Assembly (NCBI GenBank): GCA_000697335.1
Contig: JNEM01006479.1
Coordinates: 1 to 38,147, forward strand
Direction: 5' to 3'
Length of the DNA stretch: 38,147 bases
Source of the DNA: Conidiobolus incongruus B7586
Taxonomy: Eukaryota; Entomophthoromycota; Entomophthoromycetes; Entomophthorales; Conidiobolaceae
This document shows positions 1 to 12,886 of this stretch, one piece after another. The notes under the pieces were generated by a model that searched no databases, was not told the DNA's origin, and saw nothing but the letters and a program-made list of their open reading frames with translations. Position 1 is the stretch's first letter, and each line of letters starts with the position of its first letter. The position numbers and the translations under genes were made by a program.

Positions 1-2558
1 TGAATATTATTATTTTAAGACAAATAATCTATTTGAAAAAATTAAAAAATATAAAATATCTTATTTTTATGAGTCGTAAATAATAATTCTAAGGCCCTCT
101 AAATAAGATTTTTGATTTAAATTAAGTAATATATTATAATATTTATTTTTATTATTGATAATACTAATTATATAGATATTAATGCTTTATAAATAAACCA
201 AGATTCAATTTAATAACAAATTCAAATAGCCTTTTAATTATTATCATAAAAAATATAATTTATAGTAATATATGTAAAATTAAATCTCCAAATAAAAAAA
301 TATTGAATTTTTCTTTCAACTTGGGTAAAGGAAGTAAAAGCTAGCTTTATATTATTTAATTAATCTTAATTTATTATTTAATAAATTATTTTTTTTATAA
401 CTATATCAGATACTTTGTTTTTAGATATTTTTTTGAGTAAAAAGGCTATTTATAATGTTATTAATATTAATTTTAATATTAGTCAAATCTTATAAAGGCT
501 TATTTACTTAATCTAGATAAAATATTATTGATTTATAATAACAGAGTATTAATTATCAATATAAGGTTAATTGTCTAATTAAAATAATTTAACTTAATTA
601 TATCAATTAAAAACAGATTAAAATTTAATTAATAAATATATTAAATAATGATAATTATGACTCTTTGTTAATTAATATAAAATATTTAAATTATTTATAT
701 TAAAATTATATATATATAAACTATATCAAAACTGATAATTAGATAGTATTATAATTTACTTAATAAAATACTATAGTTAATATTTCTATATATATATCCG
801 TTAAATATTTTTCTTCTAAGATCTTTTAATAGCCTTGTTATTATAAAATTAACTAGTTATAAGGTCATTTTTTAAAGATTTATAAAACTTATAATATTTT
901 AAATTAGCAATTAATTAATTAATTCAATTATAATAATAAATAATATTTTGAAATATATATTCTATTGATTATCATCATACTAAATAGTTATTAAATAATA
1001 ATCAATTTATATTATAAATTAATAATGTTATTAAAAATAAACATGGAATAGAAATATTAATCAATAATATATAAATTACTTTATAAAAATATTTAATTTA
1101 AAATAAGGTATTTAAAAATTGAGAATTATTCGCAAATTAATTCAAATCTATTATTAAATATAATATTTAATTATAAAGTCAATAGAAAACTTATTCAAAG
1201 GAAATTTATTAAAAATTATTTTATTTCCATTTAATTTTCAAAAATTTAAAATTAACCAAAGAATACCTGGTTGATTATATAAATTCAAGGTTTTTATAAT
1301 ATTGTATAGTTTTTAATAATCATTAGAGATTTATATTTGATTAATTAGTTAATTATAACAGATTTTATATTATATAGATTTGAAAATACTTAAAAATAAA
1401 TCTGACTAATTTGAACATATATTAATATGTATATTATCTAAAAATACTTAAAGAATATATTGAATCAAATAAGTCGATTATAATAATTCTTTTGATTTAA
1501 TTGAGCTAGTTGAATCTTAATTTTTCTAACTATTAACAAAATAATTAAATTATATAAATTAAAAATCAATATTAGTTTATTTATAAATTTATTAAATTTT
1601 TTTAAAATGATTGATTTTTTTTGAATTAGTTTTCTTTAATAATGAATTTGAAAATATCCTTTATCACTAATATTTCATAATATATACTATAAATTATATT
1701 CATTATAAATATTAAATTAGATTTTAATTAAATTTTGGAACTATATAATATTAAAACTCTTTCAAAATATAAAGAATTTAATGTTACTAGTTAATAAATA
1801 TATTTAAGTTTAAAATATTATATATTTAAGATAAATTCAAAATTGATATTCAAAACACAAATATTAAAAAAAATAATAAAATCAAAATTTTCTTAAAAAT
1901 ACTATTAGTTATTCAAAATTATATATAGGTGAGTAATTTAATTATTAAATTTTAATTAATATAATTTGTTATATATGACATTTAAACTATTTAAATAGGT
2001 ATTGTGAATGTCATTAATTTATAAAAGTTAGATATAAATATATTAACTAGTAAACTCCAAATTTTTTAAAATAATAAAAAAACTATATTATATAAGTAAT
2101 ATTAAATAAAATTGTATTTATTTAATATATAGTTATTAAATATATAATGAATATATTTATCTTAAGAATAGTTTTTCACTTTTATCTAAAATCTTTTTCA
2201 TCATTAAAATAATTTTTAAAATATTTCATTTGAATTATTATAATTTATAATTGAATATATAAAGTATAAAAAGATGGTATTTTTTATATAAAACTAAATA
2301 GCCCTTTATTTTTTTATAATGATATTTGATCCTCCTAAATAAATATCATTAGCTCTATCAAAATTTAAAATATAGACTAGATAACCATTTGATATATTTT
2401 TTAAATATAAATTTTATATGCACATCAATCGAAATTTAAAATATCGACTTCATAACCATTTAAGTCAAATTTCCGAATATGAATATTATTACCATATCAA
2501 GGTTTTTCTAAATATAAAATATATTACTATATAAATTAATTTTCCAAATATGTAATAA

Positions 2559-2596
<38 letters not shown>

Positions 2597-3582
2597 TGTA
2601 AATTTAAACTATCCTAATTTTAAGTTTTTGTGACTATTAAATATTGATATATAGTAATAAAATTTAAATATTTCAATAATATTTATTCAACTCAAATAAA
2701 GAAAAAATTGTTGTTAATAATCTAAAGGCTTTCAATAGTTCTAGATTATTTTTTATGTTTTAAAATATATTGTTTTATATAAAATTATGAATTTTATAAT
2801 ATAAAAATGTTTTTATTAGTATTTATCATATTCAATTTAATATATAATGAAAATATTTTTAAGTGAATTACTGCATATATTAATCTATTTTACCAAATCG
2901 ATAAGTTGATTTTGTATCATATTAACTTTGTGTATTTTTGTGTTTAATGATAAGAGTATAGAAAATTTTATGTGCAAATCCCGTTTATTTATTGTAATAC
3001 ATTTGTCAGTGAGACTAGGATAGATATTTTAGCTATTAGCTACTAGTACTAGTGGAAATGGGTTGATCTTTTATTTAATTCAACCAATTGCATTAAAAAT
3101 TTTTAAATACAATCCTCAACTATAAAGTTAATATATCATAAGAATCATATAATTGGAAATTTCATGATTGAGCTCAGTGAAAACAGCGGAAGTTGCTAAC
3201 AATTTTGATAAATAATTCAATAAATAAAGCCTAGAACATTAATGACATAATATTAATCATTATGATATCAAATATATCTTAACTAGGAAAAATTATTTTG
3301 AGTTCCAATGATTGTTTATTAATAATTGTTTATTTTCCAACTTCAATTTTTTTAGTAATGTTCTATTAGCTCTCCTGAATTGTAGAACATTGATAGATTT
3401 GTAAGTTTGTTTATATACATATTTCAAATCTGGTAGGGATAAATTGAAATCTTCAAATTTAGAAATTTAATAGGGTTACTTGTTTATTGAAGGATAAATT
3501 ACTCCATTCTATACATAAATCTTGATATTCAGATTATTAATATAATTTAAACATAGAGCTTGAATTGGTAACTCAATTCGAA
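1..3582. other. AT-rich intergenic DNA without a recognisable gene
   Basis: No ORF of useful length or GC-richer block is seen on either strand. The stretch holds homopolymer runs, AT microsatellites and one short perfect dyad (8-bp arms ATGTTCTA / TAGAACAT at 3358-3365 and 3383-3390, 17-base loop) about 250 bases before the small ORF at 3644. The dyad could be a protein-binding site, but nothing else supports that. Confidence 0.7.
2563..2591. repeat. (AT)n microsatellite
   Basis: An uninterrupted alternating A/T run of about 29 bases. A second run of about 20 bases lies at 9333-9352. Both are simple repeats expected in DNA this AT-rich. Confidence 0.95.
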
Positions 3583-3595
3583 TATATAAACCCAT
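3583..3595 (+). promoter_or_regulatory. TATA box with CCCAT extension before the small ORF
   Basis: TATATAAA at 3583-3590 is followed directly by CCCAT. The same 13 bases (TATATAAACCCAT) stand at 17568-17580 before a hydrolase gene. Distance to the ATG at 3644 is about 50 bases, close to the spacing seen at the hydrolase gene. This is the main reason to take the short ORF seriously. Confidence 0.45.
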
Positions 3596-3643
3596 TGATA
3601 ATCAAACTTTCAATTTCAATAAATTTTATTTTGAAATTTGAAT

Positions 3644-3847
3644 ATGAACGATTTTCTTCATTTTGTCTTTTTAAAGGACCATCCATTGGCTGGTTTGAAA
3701 TCTCCAAAGTCTAAAAAAGGATCCAGTAAGGGATATGCAGCTCTTGATAATGCCTCGACACCAAAGGTTTCTCAGAGTTCAGAAAGAAAAATCCCGAGTA
3801 AATCGCCTTATACTTCTAAACATTATGTTATGAGTCAAACTCGATAA
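3644..3847 (+). CDS. Small ORF, unknown function (67 aa)
   Basis: I do not recognise this protein. The first true ATG is at 3644, since the codons just upstream in frame include only a TTG. It encodes 67 residues ending in TAA. A short hydrophobic start (NDFLHFVFLKDHPLAGL) is followed by a Lys/Ser-rich stretch with several Pro-Ser and Lys-Ser pairs, suggesting a disordered basic tail. There is no convincing membrane segment, cysteine pattern or catalytic motif. Base composition is clearly GC-richer than the flanks, and a TATA box lies about 50 bases upstream. It could be a genuine small gene, the first exon of a spliced gene, or a remnant. No downstream exon was found in the following 2.8 kb. 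Confidence 0.4.
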   Translation: MNDFLHFVFLKDHPLAGLKSPKSKKGSSKGYAALDNASTPKVSQSSERKIPSKSPYTSKHYVMSQTR

Positions 3848-6648
3848 TTTCCTGTCATCTGAAATTGTCATGAGATATAACAGATATAACAGAGTTGGTT
3901 AAACTTTGTATATTATCAGGTGTATATAATTAAAATTAGTTTATTCAAAGTATAATAAAAATAATATTTTTCCAATATATTTACTTTCCTTTTTTAACCA
4001 AGATTTTTAAATTCGTAAAAATTTTTAATATTGTTGAGTACATGATTTAGTTGTTATATTTTGGGCATTACAATTTAATCTAATATATTTTAAATATTTA
4101 ATAATAATGAATTGATAAGGAAGCTTAATTATATTCTATAAATATTATGTACTTGACAACTTTTCCTATTCAAAATATTTAAGTAAAAATTAAAGAATCA
4201 GTATATGGTTAAATATTGATTATAATACATCTATTAGAATTATGAAAATAATTTTTCAGATTTGTCTACAATGTGAAATTTATTTTCTTACACTGATTAA
4301 TTATAATTCATGATCCTTAATCAATTGATCATTTAATGATATTATTTTTGTTAAAATAATCAAATTCTAATATTTAATTGAAGATCGTTGATACTTTCGT
4401 GATTTTGTATTATTTTTCTTATCCCTTCTATATTGGTAAAACCTTATAAAAATTTTCATCAAACAGTTTGATCTTGGAATTTTTGATTTATAAATGTATA
4501 TAAATTAATACTAATTTAAATACAATCAAACTGATTTATTTTATAAGCTTTTTTCTCATAAAAATTGGCTTTTTTTAAAAAAAAATTTAATAAATCAATA
4601 AAAAATATTTGAAATAATTGATTGAATTTGAAAAAATATGATTAAAGAAGTATTATTAAAATTATAATAATATTGCTTACAATATTTATCACAAATAAAA
4701 ATATTCGAAATACGCTGATAATAATGTATCAAATGATGTCAGGTACAATTAAATATCTTGAAATATGTAATTAATATTTGAATATAGGTTTTCAATTATT
4801 ATATAGTTAACAGAACTTTTTAATATGCTATATTTGGTTATATCCTAGGTTTTAATTTAAATAGTTTTTATATTCAAATTTTTGAAATATAATTTAAATG
4901 ATAAATAGAAATATGCTAAATTAATTTTGAATACTCAACCAATATTAAATTGATCGAATTATCAAATTATTAAATGCTTGTATTTTATATTAAAAATAGA
5001 ACATATGCTCCTTTAAATTGACTTTTTAATTTAATAGTATAAAATACTACCATTGAAGTGATTGATTTTAAGGAATGTAAAATTAAATTTACTTATGAGG
5101 ATACAAGATACTTATATTGTAAATAATTTTTATATTAACTATTGAATTTTGATATCTTACTAAGAGGATATTCATATATATTTGAAAATCTTGAAATTCT
5201 TTGTATAATTTTTTTATAATAAATTATTTTAAGAGTTTCAATGTATCGAAAATTTATAATATTATATGAATTATCAAATTAATTATTTAAATTAAATATA
5301 GATATAGTATAAATATATATTTAGACAATGTTTCAAGATGTGGTTTTCAAGATTAGTGTAATATTAGTTAAAAAAATGCAAATTTTTTATTAAATTATTT
5401 TACCTAAAAATTCATAATTGAATTAAATTATATTTAAATATGATAATGATTATCAAATGTTTTCTATTTTAGCATAATTATAACTTAATCACAAACCCTT
5501 TAAAATGATTCAAGTTTGGCAAGTAATAAAAGAATATTTTATTGAAAACTACCTTTTTTGCTGGATTTCTTACTCTAAAACTGGAATAAATATTAAAATT
5601 TGTTAAAATTTCAGTCATTAGTTTTTAATATTATTCTTTCTTTAATCAATAAAGAGGTTATATTTAAAATCATCTTTATTTTTTAATAAAAAATAACTAT
5701 ATTTTGAATATTAATTATATAAGAGTATTATATAAAATAAAGTTTAAACTTAGTATAATAAGTTAAAATATTAAATAGGTATCTTATAACTTAATTTAAA
5801 CTTAAAGGAAAGAGTAAGTATAGCTAAAACCAACCTATAAAAATATAACTAATAGATAATACTTATATAAAAAAATGTTTTAATTTTTGAATTATGGATA
5901 TTTTTTATAATCCTTAATTAAAAGACAAATCAAAATATTAAGTTTAGTTAAAATTATAGCTATTATAAATTTTAATCAATAAATATTTTATTTAATAATA
6001 AATATTATAAATTACAATAAATAATAATGCTATATAATATTCTTACTCAATAATTAAAGAAAAATCATTCAATAATAGGTTATATTTTGTTATTTTAAAC
6101 AAACTACTTTTTATTGGTATTCTTAACATAATTTGAAGTTATTTATTATATTATATTATATTATATTGATAAAATAATTTAAAAATAAAAAAACTTTTTA
6201 ATTAAAAGTAGTTAGGAAAAGATACTATATCCAGTGTATTCATTAAATTATATCTGATTATTATTGCTTTATGGAATTAAAAAATATATTTTCAAAAAAT
6301 TTTTGCAAATAAAGTAAATTTATTTGCAAAATATTAAATTCCAGTCCTAATATAAAAAACTATTTTTAAGTAATGAATATTTTCTAAAAATATGGCAAAA
6401 AACTATTAACAATTAATAAGAGTATAAACTTTATAATAAAAGTTTTACTTAAATTGAAATTCAAAAAACTCTCAATACTCAAAAATTGGAGTAAAAATAG
6501 ATGAGTTTGAAAATTTATATTTGACAGTATGTAAATATTAAGCAGAACTAATATCATATAGGAGTATAAATATTCTATAGTCATCAGTAAAAAATTAACT
6601 TGAATGATTGTAATATTTAATATAGATTGTCTAGATGACAGAAATTTG
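3848..6648. other. AT-rich intergenic DNA
   Basis: No supported gene. It contains a short pentanucleotide tandem array (TTATA, about 4.4 copies, 6146-6167) and scattered A/T runs. The open frame on the minus strand across 6384-6749 is low-complexity and overlaps the start of the hydrolase pseudogene, so it is not taken as a gene. Confidence 0.65.
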
Positions 6649-7922
6649 ATGTTTCGAGAAATAATAAAATATCTGAAAAGTAACTTTGTCATTTTCTTTT
6701 GCAAAATTCTATAATTTGCTCGAGCTGAGATAAATTTACTCTTTGGCACTAGTGTTATTGGGATGTTCCCTAAGTCACTTGCTTTTTAACATTTAAGTCA
6801 TCAGAGATTAAAATTATAATTTAAATTATCAATAACTTTGAATTCAAGATAAAGAATTTAATCATATGGAACTAACCAGAATAGTATTTGTAAATTAAAA
6901 GTTTTTTAAATAAAAAGCAAATATATTTCACTCATGAAGGTTACTTCTTTATCAGAAGACCAGACAAATTTTTAAATATTTTGAATTCACTGGCATTGTG
7001 TAAAAATTATATTTGAGCAGTAATTGAATATCTAAAACTGCTGAGATTCCAATATTTTCATGTTTTAAGGATGCACTAGCAGAGTATTTATACATGGTGG
7101 AATCAACAAAAATGGGAGGAAAGGGATTCAAACTTTCAAATATCGTGATTGGTGGTAGTAGCGCTTGTGATATGGCCGCAATGGTATTACATTTCTTGTC
7201 AATCACAGCCTGCAGATGCTGTAGTTTAGTCGCCAAATTTCAATTTAGCAAGTTCTGGGTCTAGCGAATTGATTATGGGTAGCAGTTGCATCCTACCTGG
7301 TAGATCATCGAAGCCAATAATTAATAAGAACTTGAAAGTTGTGGCAAAATATTAAGTGTAGCCTTATTTAGGATCTGATTTGAAAGCACAAAAAAGAATG
7401 GTTTAGGAGGGTTCACTTCATTCTCTTAAATGCATTACATTTTTGTCAATGTTGAGTCCAATGCTGGATCCAGATCTCCAAAGGTTAGCAATAATGTTGA
7501 TAATCTCTGGAGAGATGGATACAATTTGAAATACTGGAATCGTATGCGCTAGACGATTGTTTGAACAAAATATTTAACAGAAATGTTATACTCAACCAAT
7601 TATTGTATATATTTATGAGGGCCAGTCCCGCTATATTGTAGTTATTCTCTTCAAAGTCCTTAGTTTAGAGCTTGCTGCCAATTTTATTAAAGTTATACAT
7701 TCTCCATCCCGGTCCATACCACCTTGGTATACTATTCAAGGTGCCTTGAGAGTTTCCAAATTTGGCCTAGTACTAGGATTCGCTAAGAATCATTTTCAAG
7801 AATACTTCCAAGCGGAAAATAAACTTACACAGTCTTTTGATTCTCCATATAAACGAAATACTGTACCAGTATAGAATTGGAGTAGTGATAATTTATTTAG
7901 AAATTCAACTTTACTCATATAA
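6649..7922 (+). pseudogene. Decayed HSL-type alpha/beta hydrolase, fourth member of the array
   Basis: A full-length, colinear relic of the family intact at 12887, 17718 and 22489. Recognisable blocks in order: an N-terminal helix (EIIKYLK, from 6658), NLLF...GMFPK (6733-6774, matching NLLF...GVFPK), IQDKEF before the core, YFTHEG at about 6924-6941 where intact copies have YFIHGGG, KDALAEYLY, and GGSSAC around the nucleophile Ser codon at 7160-7162 (GGDSAGG in intact copies). LSPMLDPDL, FEQN, AANFIK, YTIQ...SKFG and the terminal NSTLLI follow, ending at TAA 7920-7922. The blocks fall in several frames, with at least three net frame changes and many in-frame stops. HGGG is lost to HEG, the GDSAG motif is altered, and the PHDF histidine block reads SRYI. 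This is an old inactivation, since substitutions are spread along the whole length. Confidence 0.9.
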
Positions 7923-10900
7923 TTTATTTAATATATTCTAAATATCTTATAAATGCAAATAATATTATTCAAAACTTTTTTCTTTAGTCTCTAAATAAAT
8001 TTTGCAAACTAATCAATATTGCTAAAACTTGTAACTGGAAAATATGGAATATTGTATTTAACAAAATTATTATATATATTATCTCAATCCAGGGTGATAC
8101 AATATAATATATTATCTATCGTATTGAAATATGGGATTTGTACATATTAACAATATGTGGAATATAGTTTGCATATTCAATGTATTTCAAATGATTAAAC
8201 TAGTTTATTAATTACGAAAATATATATTCAAAACTCAGTTCACTTATGCTAATTTTTATATGATATAGTATATACACTATAAATTTGGTTATGTAAATTG
8301 TCATTTTTAATAATGTGAAAATTAGAATATCTAATATATTCTTAAATATATCATGAATATATATTTATAAAACCACACCATTAATCATCGATTGATAAAT
8401 TATTAATTCAAGCCTGAATGTACTAGATTGAATACTATGTAAAAACGAATGGAACTTATCACTTAATTTTGAAAATATTTATATCTTTCATGAATATCTT
8501 GTTCTAATCAACAATTTAATCAGTATTTCAAAAATTCAAAAGTTCACATAGTGGGAAGTATAAATATGAATGTATCTTATTAAAATTTTTTAAATTACTG
8601 ATTGTATGATTGTCTGATTGTCGGTAATTTAAAAAGAATCTAAGATTCAATAGTTAAAATTAAATAATTTAAACTCTTGCAGTTTTAATAATTAAAAAAC
8701 ACTATGTATTTTGATTGAATAATGATATTGAATTCTACTGATATTTAGTTCTACATCAACAATATATGTAGGTTTTATTACATTTTGAAAGTTAATATAG
8801 AGAGATATGCTATATATTTGCGGTTTTCTGCCATTATAGAATTAGTAAACCGCCTGCTATTGTATGAATTTGATTAAACACGACTTAAAATGATTAGAAA
8901 GGCAATTGGGGACTATATGTATATTTATTAAACAGAACTTAAAGCAATGGAAATTTAACAGGGTAAGACAAGAATGGACAATTTGATGATTTATTTACTT
9001 AACTCTAGTGTATTTAATCCTGTTCAATATTCCCTCAATACTCAATATATTTAACCTCAAATATCATGATTTCATCAATATGAAATTATAAATATTAAAA
9101 TCTTAATACCATAATTGCTTCTTATGAAGTGAGCGAAGCTTAATTTTGAGGGAATCGTGAGAATGATAACAACTCATTTTATTTTGATTAATTCTAATAA
9201 ATTAAAATATTTATTGTATATAATTTCATTCAATGTAAATTTTTTGTAAATGTATTATATAAAATTTGATATTTCTGAATTATTCTTTGCATATTTTAAT
9301 ATAAAGAATTAACTATTTCGAGATGGAGTTTGATATATATATATATATATATCAATAACCATTTACTGAGTAATTTCAAATAATAATTTATATATGAATA
9401 TTTTTAATTATTTTATTAATGTAATTTAATTAGGATTATTGTTTAATATATAAAATATTTACTAGATGAAATTGGATTTTTGTTTTAAATTGGAAGCATC
9501 AAGTTATATTTTAAATTAAAATACTTAGTAATTTATATTAAGTGATTTGAGGTTAATGTGAATTCAAAACTACGTAATTAATATTTATAATATTGTTTAG
9601 GATACAGTGGTAAATATAATAGTTTTTGTGGAAATTTTATTACTATTACTATATAGTGCTTGACTGATTTTGGTAAATTTAAATAATTAAATATACAATC
9701 AGTTTAATAATGTAATTCGAATTATCTTAAATTTAAAAATAACGAATTTACAAATCTAGGAATTTTTACTATATCCCACATATTTTAGCATTATTAAGGA
9801 ATTAAAATAGTGATTTGAAAATATGAATATATAAATATATAATTTTGATAAAAGTGTATGTGGCAAAATTTTTTCAAATTCCTGATATCTTTCATATTAA
9901 CATTTAATTTATTGAATTAATTTGCATATATATTAGGTATTTCTTCAGTTGATAAACAGTTCAGTTAAATATGCACTGTTGGTTAATTGGATTATCAGAT
10001 TGAGTACATATTAATAGTTACCAAATTCTTAATATGTTATAAATCCAGTAATATAAAATATTGTGTCTATGATAACTTATTCAAATTCCAATAAATTTAA
10101 TAATAGTCAACGATTTAAATGATATTAGGGATACTCTCCTCAAAAGTGGTAAGTCTAATCATTGGATCAAGTCAGAATGATCAAAATAATATCATGGTGA
10201 TTCAAATTAATCAATATATTTCAAAATAGCTGAATTGAATTGTCAGATAAACTCATATAAGTCAACTATAATTATTAAGAATTTTAGATATTTTAAGGAG
10301 TAAAATATCAGCACAGCTGGCAAAGGTGTGGTAAAAATTGGATATACAAAAATAAATGTCTTTGTGTATAATAAATTGATTAAAAATATGATGTATTTGA
10401 AAAAGCTTAATCAACTCAATGGTATAATATATATTTAAGCAAACTATCATTTTATAACATATGATTTACACCTTTGAAATTAAATTAGATATTAAATAAT
10501 TATCAATCTTCCATTAAAAATGATCTAAAATTTATTTCTTCAAAAAAAATTAAATAAACTGTATTCTGGTATAACTTTATGATTGATTGTTTGTATAAAA
10601 ATGAACCAATATATCAAAAACACAGTTGGAATGATTTAGGCAAGGCATGAAAATTCCAATATTAAGCTCTGTCTATCAATGATTAAATGAGTTCTGATAT
10701 CAAATTAATATCAACCTTTGAATTTTTTAGATAGATTATAAGCGAAAAAATTCTTAAAAAACAAAGATTTTTCAATGTATGATTGTAGATTGTTTAATCA
10801 ATACATGTTTAGAATATAAAGAAAAGATATATCATATAGCATTTTGGAAAATTCAAAATTATAATTCTTAATTATTATTTGATTATATAAATTTGAACAA

Positions 10901-11160
10901 TTTGAAATAATATCATATAATGTTAATATCTAGTATCAAAATGTGTTCAATATTCATCATAAACTTAACAATAAGAAATTAAATTAACAACTAATAATTC
11001 TATTAATAGTATTTTGGTTAATTAAAAGCTGAAGAATTTATTCAAATTAAGTACATACCTTCAAAATAAGCCAAAAAATATTAATAAAAAAGTCAGTTAC
11101 CTAAATCTTAAAAAATCGAATCTGAATATAAATTGCTTTGATTCTTATTATTAAACAAAT
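7923..11160. other. AT-rich intergenic DNA
   Basis: No gene can be supported. The only structured signal is a perfect 7-bp dyad GCGGTTT / AAACCGC (8820-8826 and 8847-8853) with a 20-base loop, GC-rich against its surroundings. The 62-residue minus-strand frame at 10262-10450 has AT-driven composition (Ile, Tyr, Asn, Phe) and no homology that I recognise. Confidence 0.65.
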
Positions 11161-11179
11161 GATTAGTTTGAATATACTA

Positions 11180-11530
11180 TCTTGATTCAGGAGGCTCCTC
11201 TCCTACTAAATATGCTTACATCAACTGAATATCAGGGTCATTCTCTTCTCACATCATCGACCACTTCAGCTCTATCCTTTAATTGACTGATGATACAAGT
11301 CACTGGAGAACCCCATAAATCTCCTTATTCTATTCATTCTATATAAAACCCGAAATTGGAGCTATTATCAAGAGGACGAGCTCAATCTGGGTCCTCCCAG
11401 CTATCTGCCTTAAACCAATAAACTCCCTCTCTCTCTAACGGTTACCTGGAATTCGCCAGATCTCTCTCTTGTATTTAAATTAACCCGAACACGGCTTTCC
11501 AAACTTGTGTTAATACTATCACATAAACTT
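11180..11530. repeat. GC-richer, hairpin-dense island; possible solo LTR relic or structured RNA
   Basis: A sharply GC-richer block in AT-rich surroundings with no ORF. It carries several short hairpins: AGGAG-G-CTCCT (11189-11199), GGAGA/TCTCC (11305-11309, 11320-11324), GAGCT/AGCTC (11359-11363, 11379-11383), CTGGG-TCCT-CCCAG (11387-11400) and CTGG/CCAG (11446-11459). A TATAAAA at 11342-11348 and AATAAA at 11417-11422, about 70 bases apart and followed by a CT-rich run, resemble the promoter/poly(A) arrangement of an LTR. No convincing target-site duplication or TG...CA boundary could be fixed. A non-LTR origin, such as a structured non-coding RNA, remains possible. Confidence 0.3.
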
Positions 11531-12831
11531 TAATTCAACTATAATCATAAAATAACCATCGAATACAGATTTAGATAATGTAATATAACGATGTCACCAA
11601 TATTAGGTTAAAGATTTTATATTTTAATTTTAAACACTAAAAATTAATTAAATATAAATTCAATTAAATTATATGTTAAAAATAAATAATTAACAGTTTT
11701 GAATTAATAATAATAAAATTTAATATTTTATATTTCTCCTTATGATTCTTCAATAATGATACATAATAGATCAACTTCTAAAAATTTAACATAAACTAAC
11801 TATTTATTATATAAATATACTAGCTATTTAACTCCATTTATATTTTAAATTTTAAATTTAATTTTAAAGGATATACTAGGAATATATTAACACGAATAAT
11901 AGTTATTCAAAAGTTGTGGCAAGCATCTGGGATGAATTATAACAACAGACGATAATTTTATTCAATAGCTTTATAATAAAAATAATTAATTAGAATTAAC
12001 ATTAGATAGTTCATTTATTTGTAATAATTTAAACAGTTGATCAGTATTGATTTTGTGGTTTTGAAAAGCTCCTATCTTTGATTTATAAATATTATTTTTT
12101 TTAAATATTCTTCCGATTATAAGTGATAAAATTTTTTGTAAATTACCTGAATCAGTCGGAAATTTTTGAATAGTATTTAAATAATTTATTTTCTGTTATA
12201 AACAGTTTCTTAGTAGATAATGTTTTTTAATATATATAGCAGTTTTTTTAATATGTAAATAAAATTAAAATATGCCATTAACTCGAAAAGCATACTAAAC
12301 CAATTCTTCTTCAACCTTTACAATCATCAAATTGGTATTTTACAGACCTGAAAATGACTAATTTACATTATTTTTAATCTACCAGAATTGGAAATTTATA
12401 TTCTATGCAACTATCAATCATGCATTTGATTTATAATATTAAATCATATGAAAAAAATATTTTTATATGATAAAATTATATACTTATAAGTATTATAGAG
12501 AAACTTAATATAATAATCCATATAGATTTTTCTTCTCTTATTATACATTTAGCAAATTTGTTGATAATCAAGTTCCAAAATGATTAATTCAATTAATCTG
12601 TATTAATACCCAATGATTTGATTCGATTATAGAAGTAATTAGAACTCATTGACATTTATTATAGATCCCAATATAGACCAAATTTCCACGAATAGATAGT
12701 CAAATAATTTAAGACTTGGAAGGTTTAAAATCCATCAAATTGAAATAACATTAAATTGTTGACATAAAAACCAATTCGATAATTATGGATTTACACAAAT
12801 TGGTGGAAAATTGACGGAGTCAATAAAATGC
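11531..12831. other. AT-rich intergenic DNA upstream of the first intact hydrolase
   Basis: No gene, splice-like exon or repeat of note was seen. The last 50-60 bases become slightly less AT-rich approaching the TATA box at 12832. Confidence 0.65.
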
Positions 12832-12838
12832 TATAAAA
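12832..12838 (+). promoter_or_regulatory. TATA box of first intact hydrolase
   Basis: TATAAAA about 50 bases before the ATG at 12887. It implies a short 5' untranslated region of roughly 20 bases. Confidence 0.5.
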
Positions 12839-12886
12839 TCTCGTTGAGACTTTAAAATTCAATCGTGTTTTTTAATTTTAATCACT

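Noticed and set aside
3638-3643. Small ORF start at 3638
   Set aside because: The codon is TTG; the first ATG in frame is 3644.
6384-6749. 121-residue minus-strand frame
   Set aside because: Ile/Leu/Phe/Tyr-rich, no motif, and it overlaps the N-terminal part of the hydrolase pseudogene on the other strand.
6952-7236. 94-residue minus-strand frame
   Set aside because: Antisense to the hydrolase relic; the plus strand shows clear family homology.
2563-9352. CRISPR-like or satellite arrays
   Set aside because: Only simple AT and TTATA runs were found; there are no regularly spaced repeats with unique spacers.
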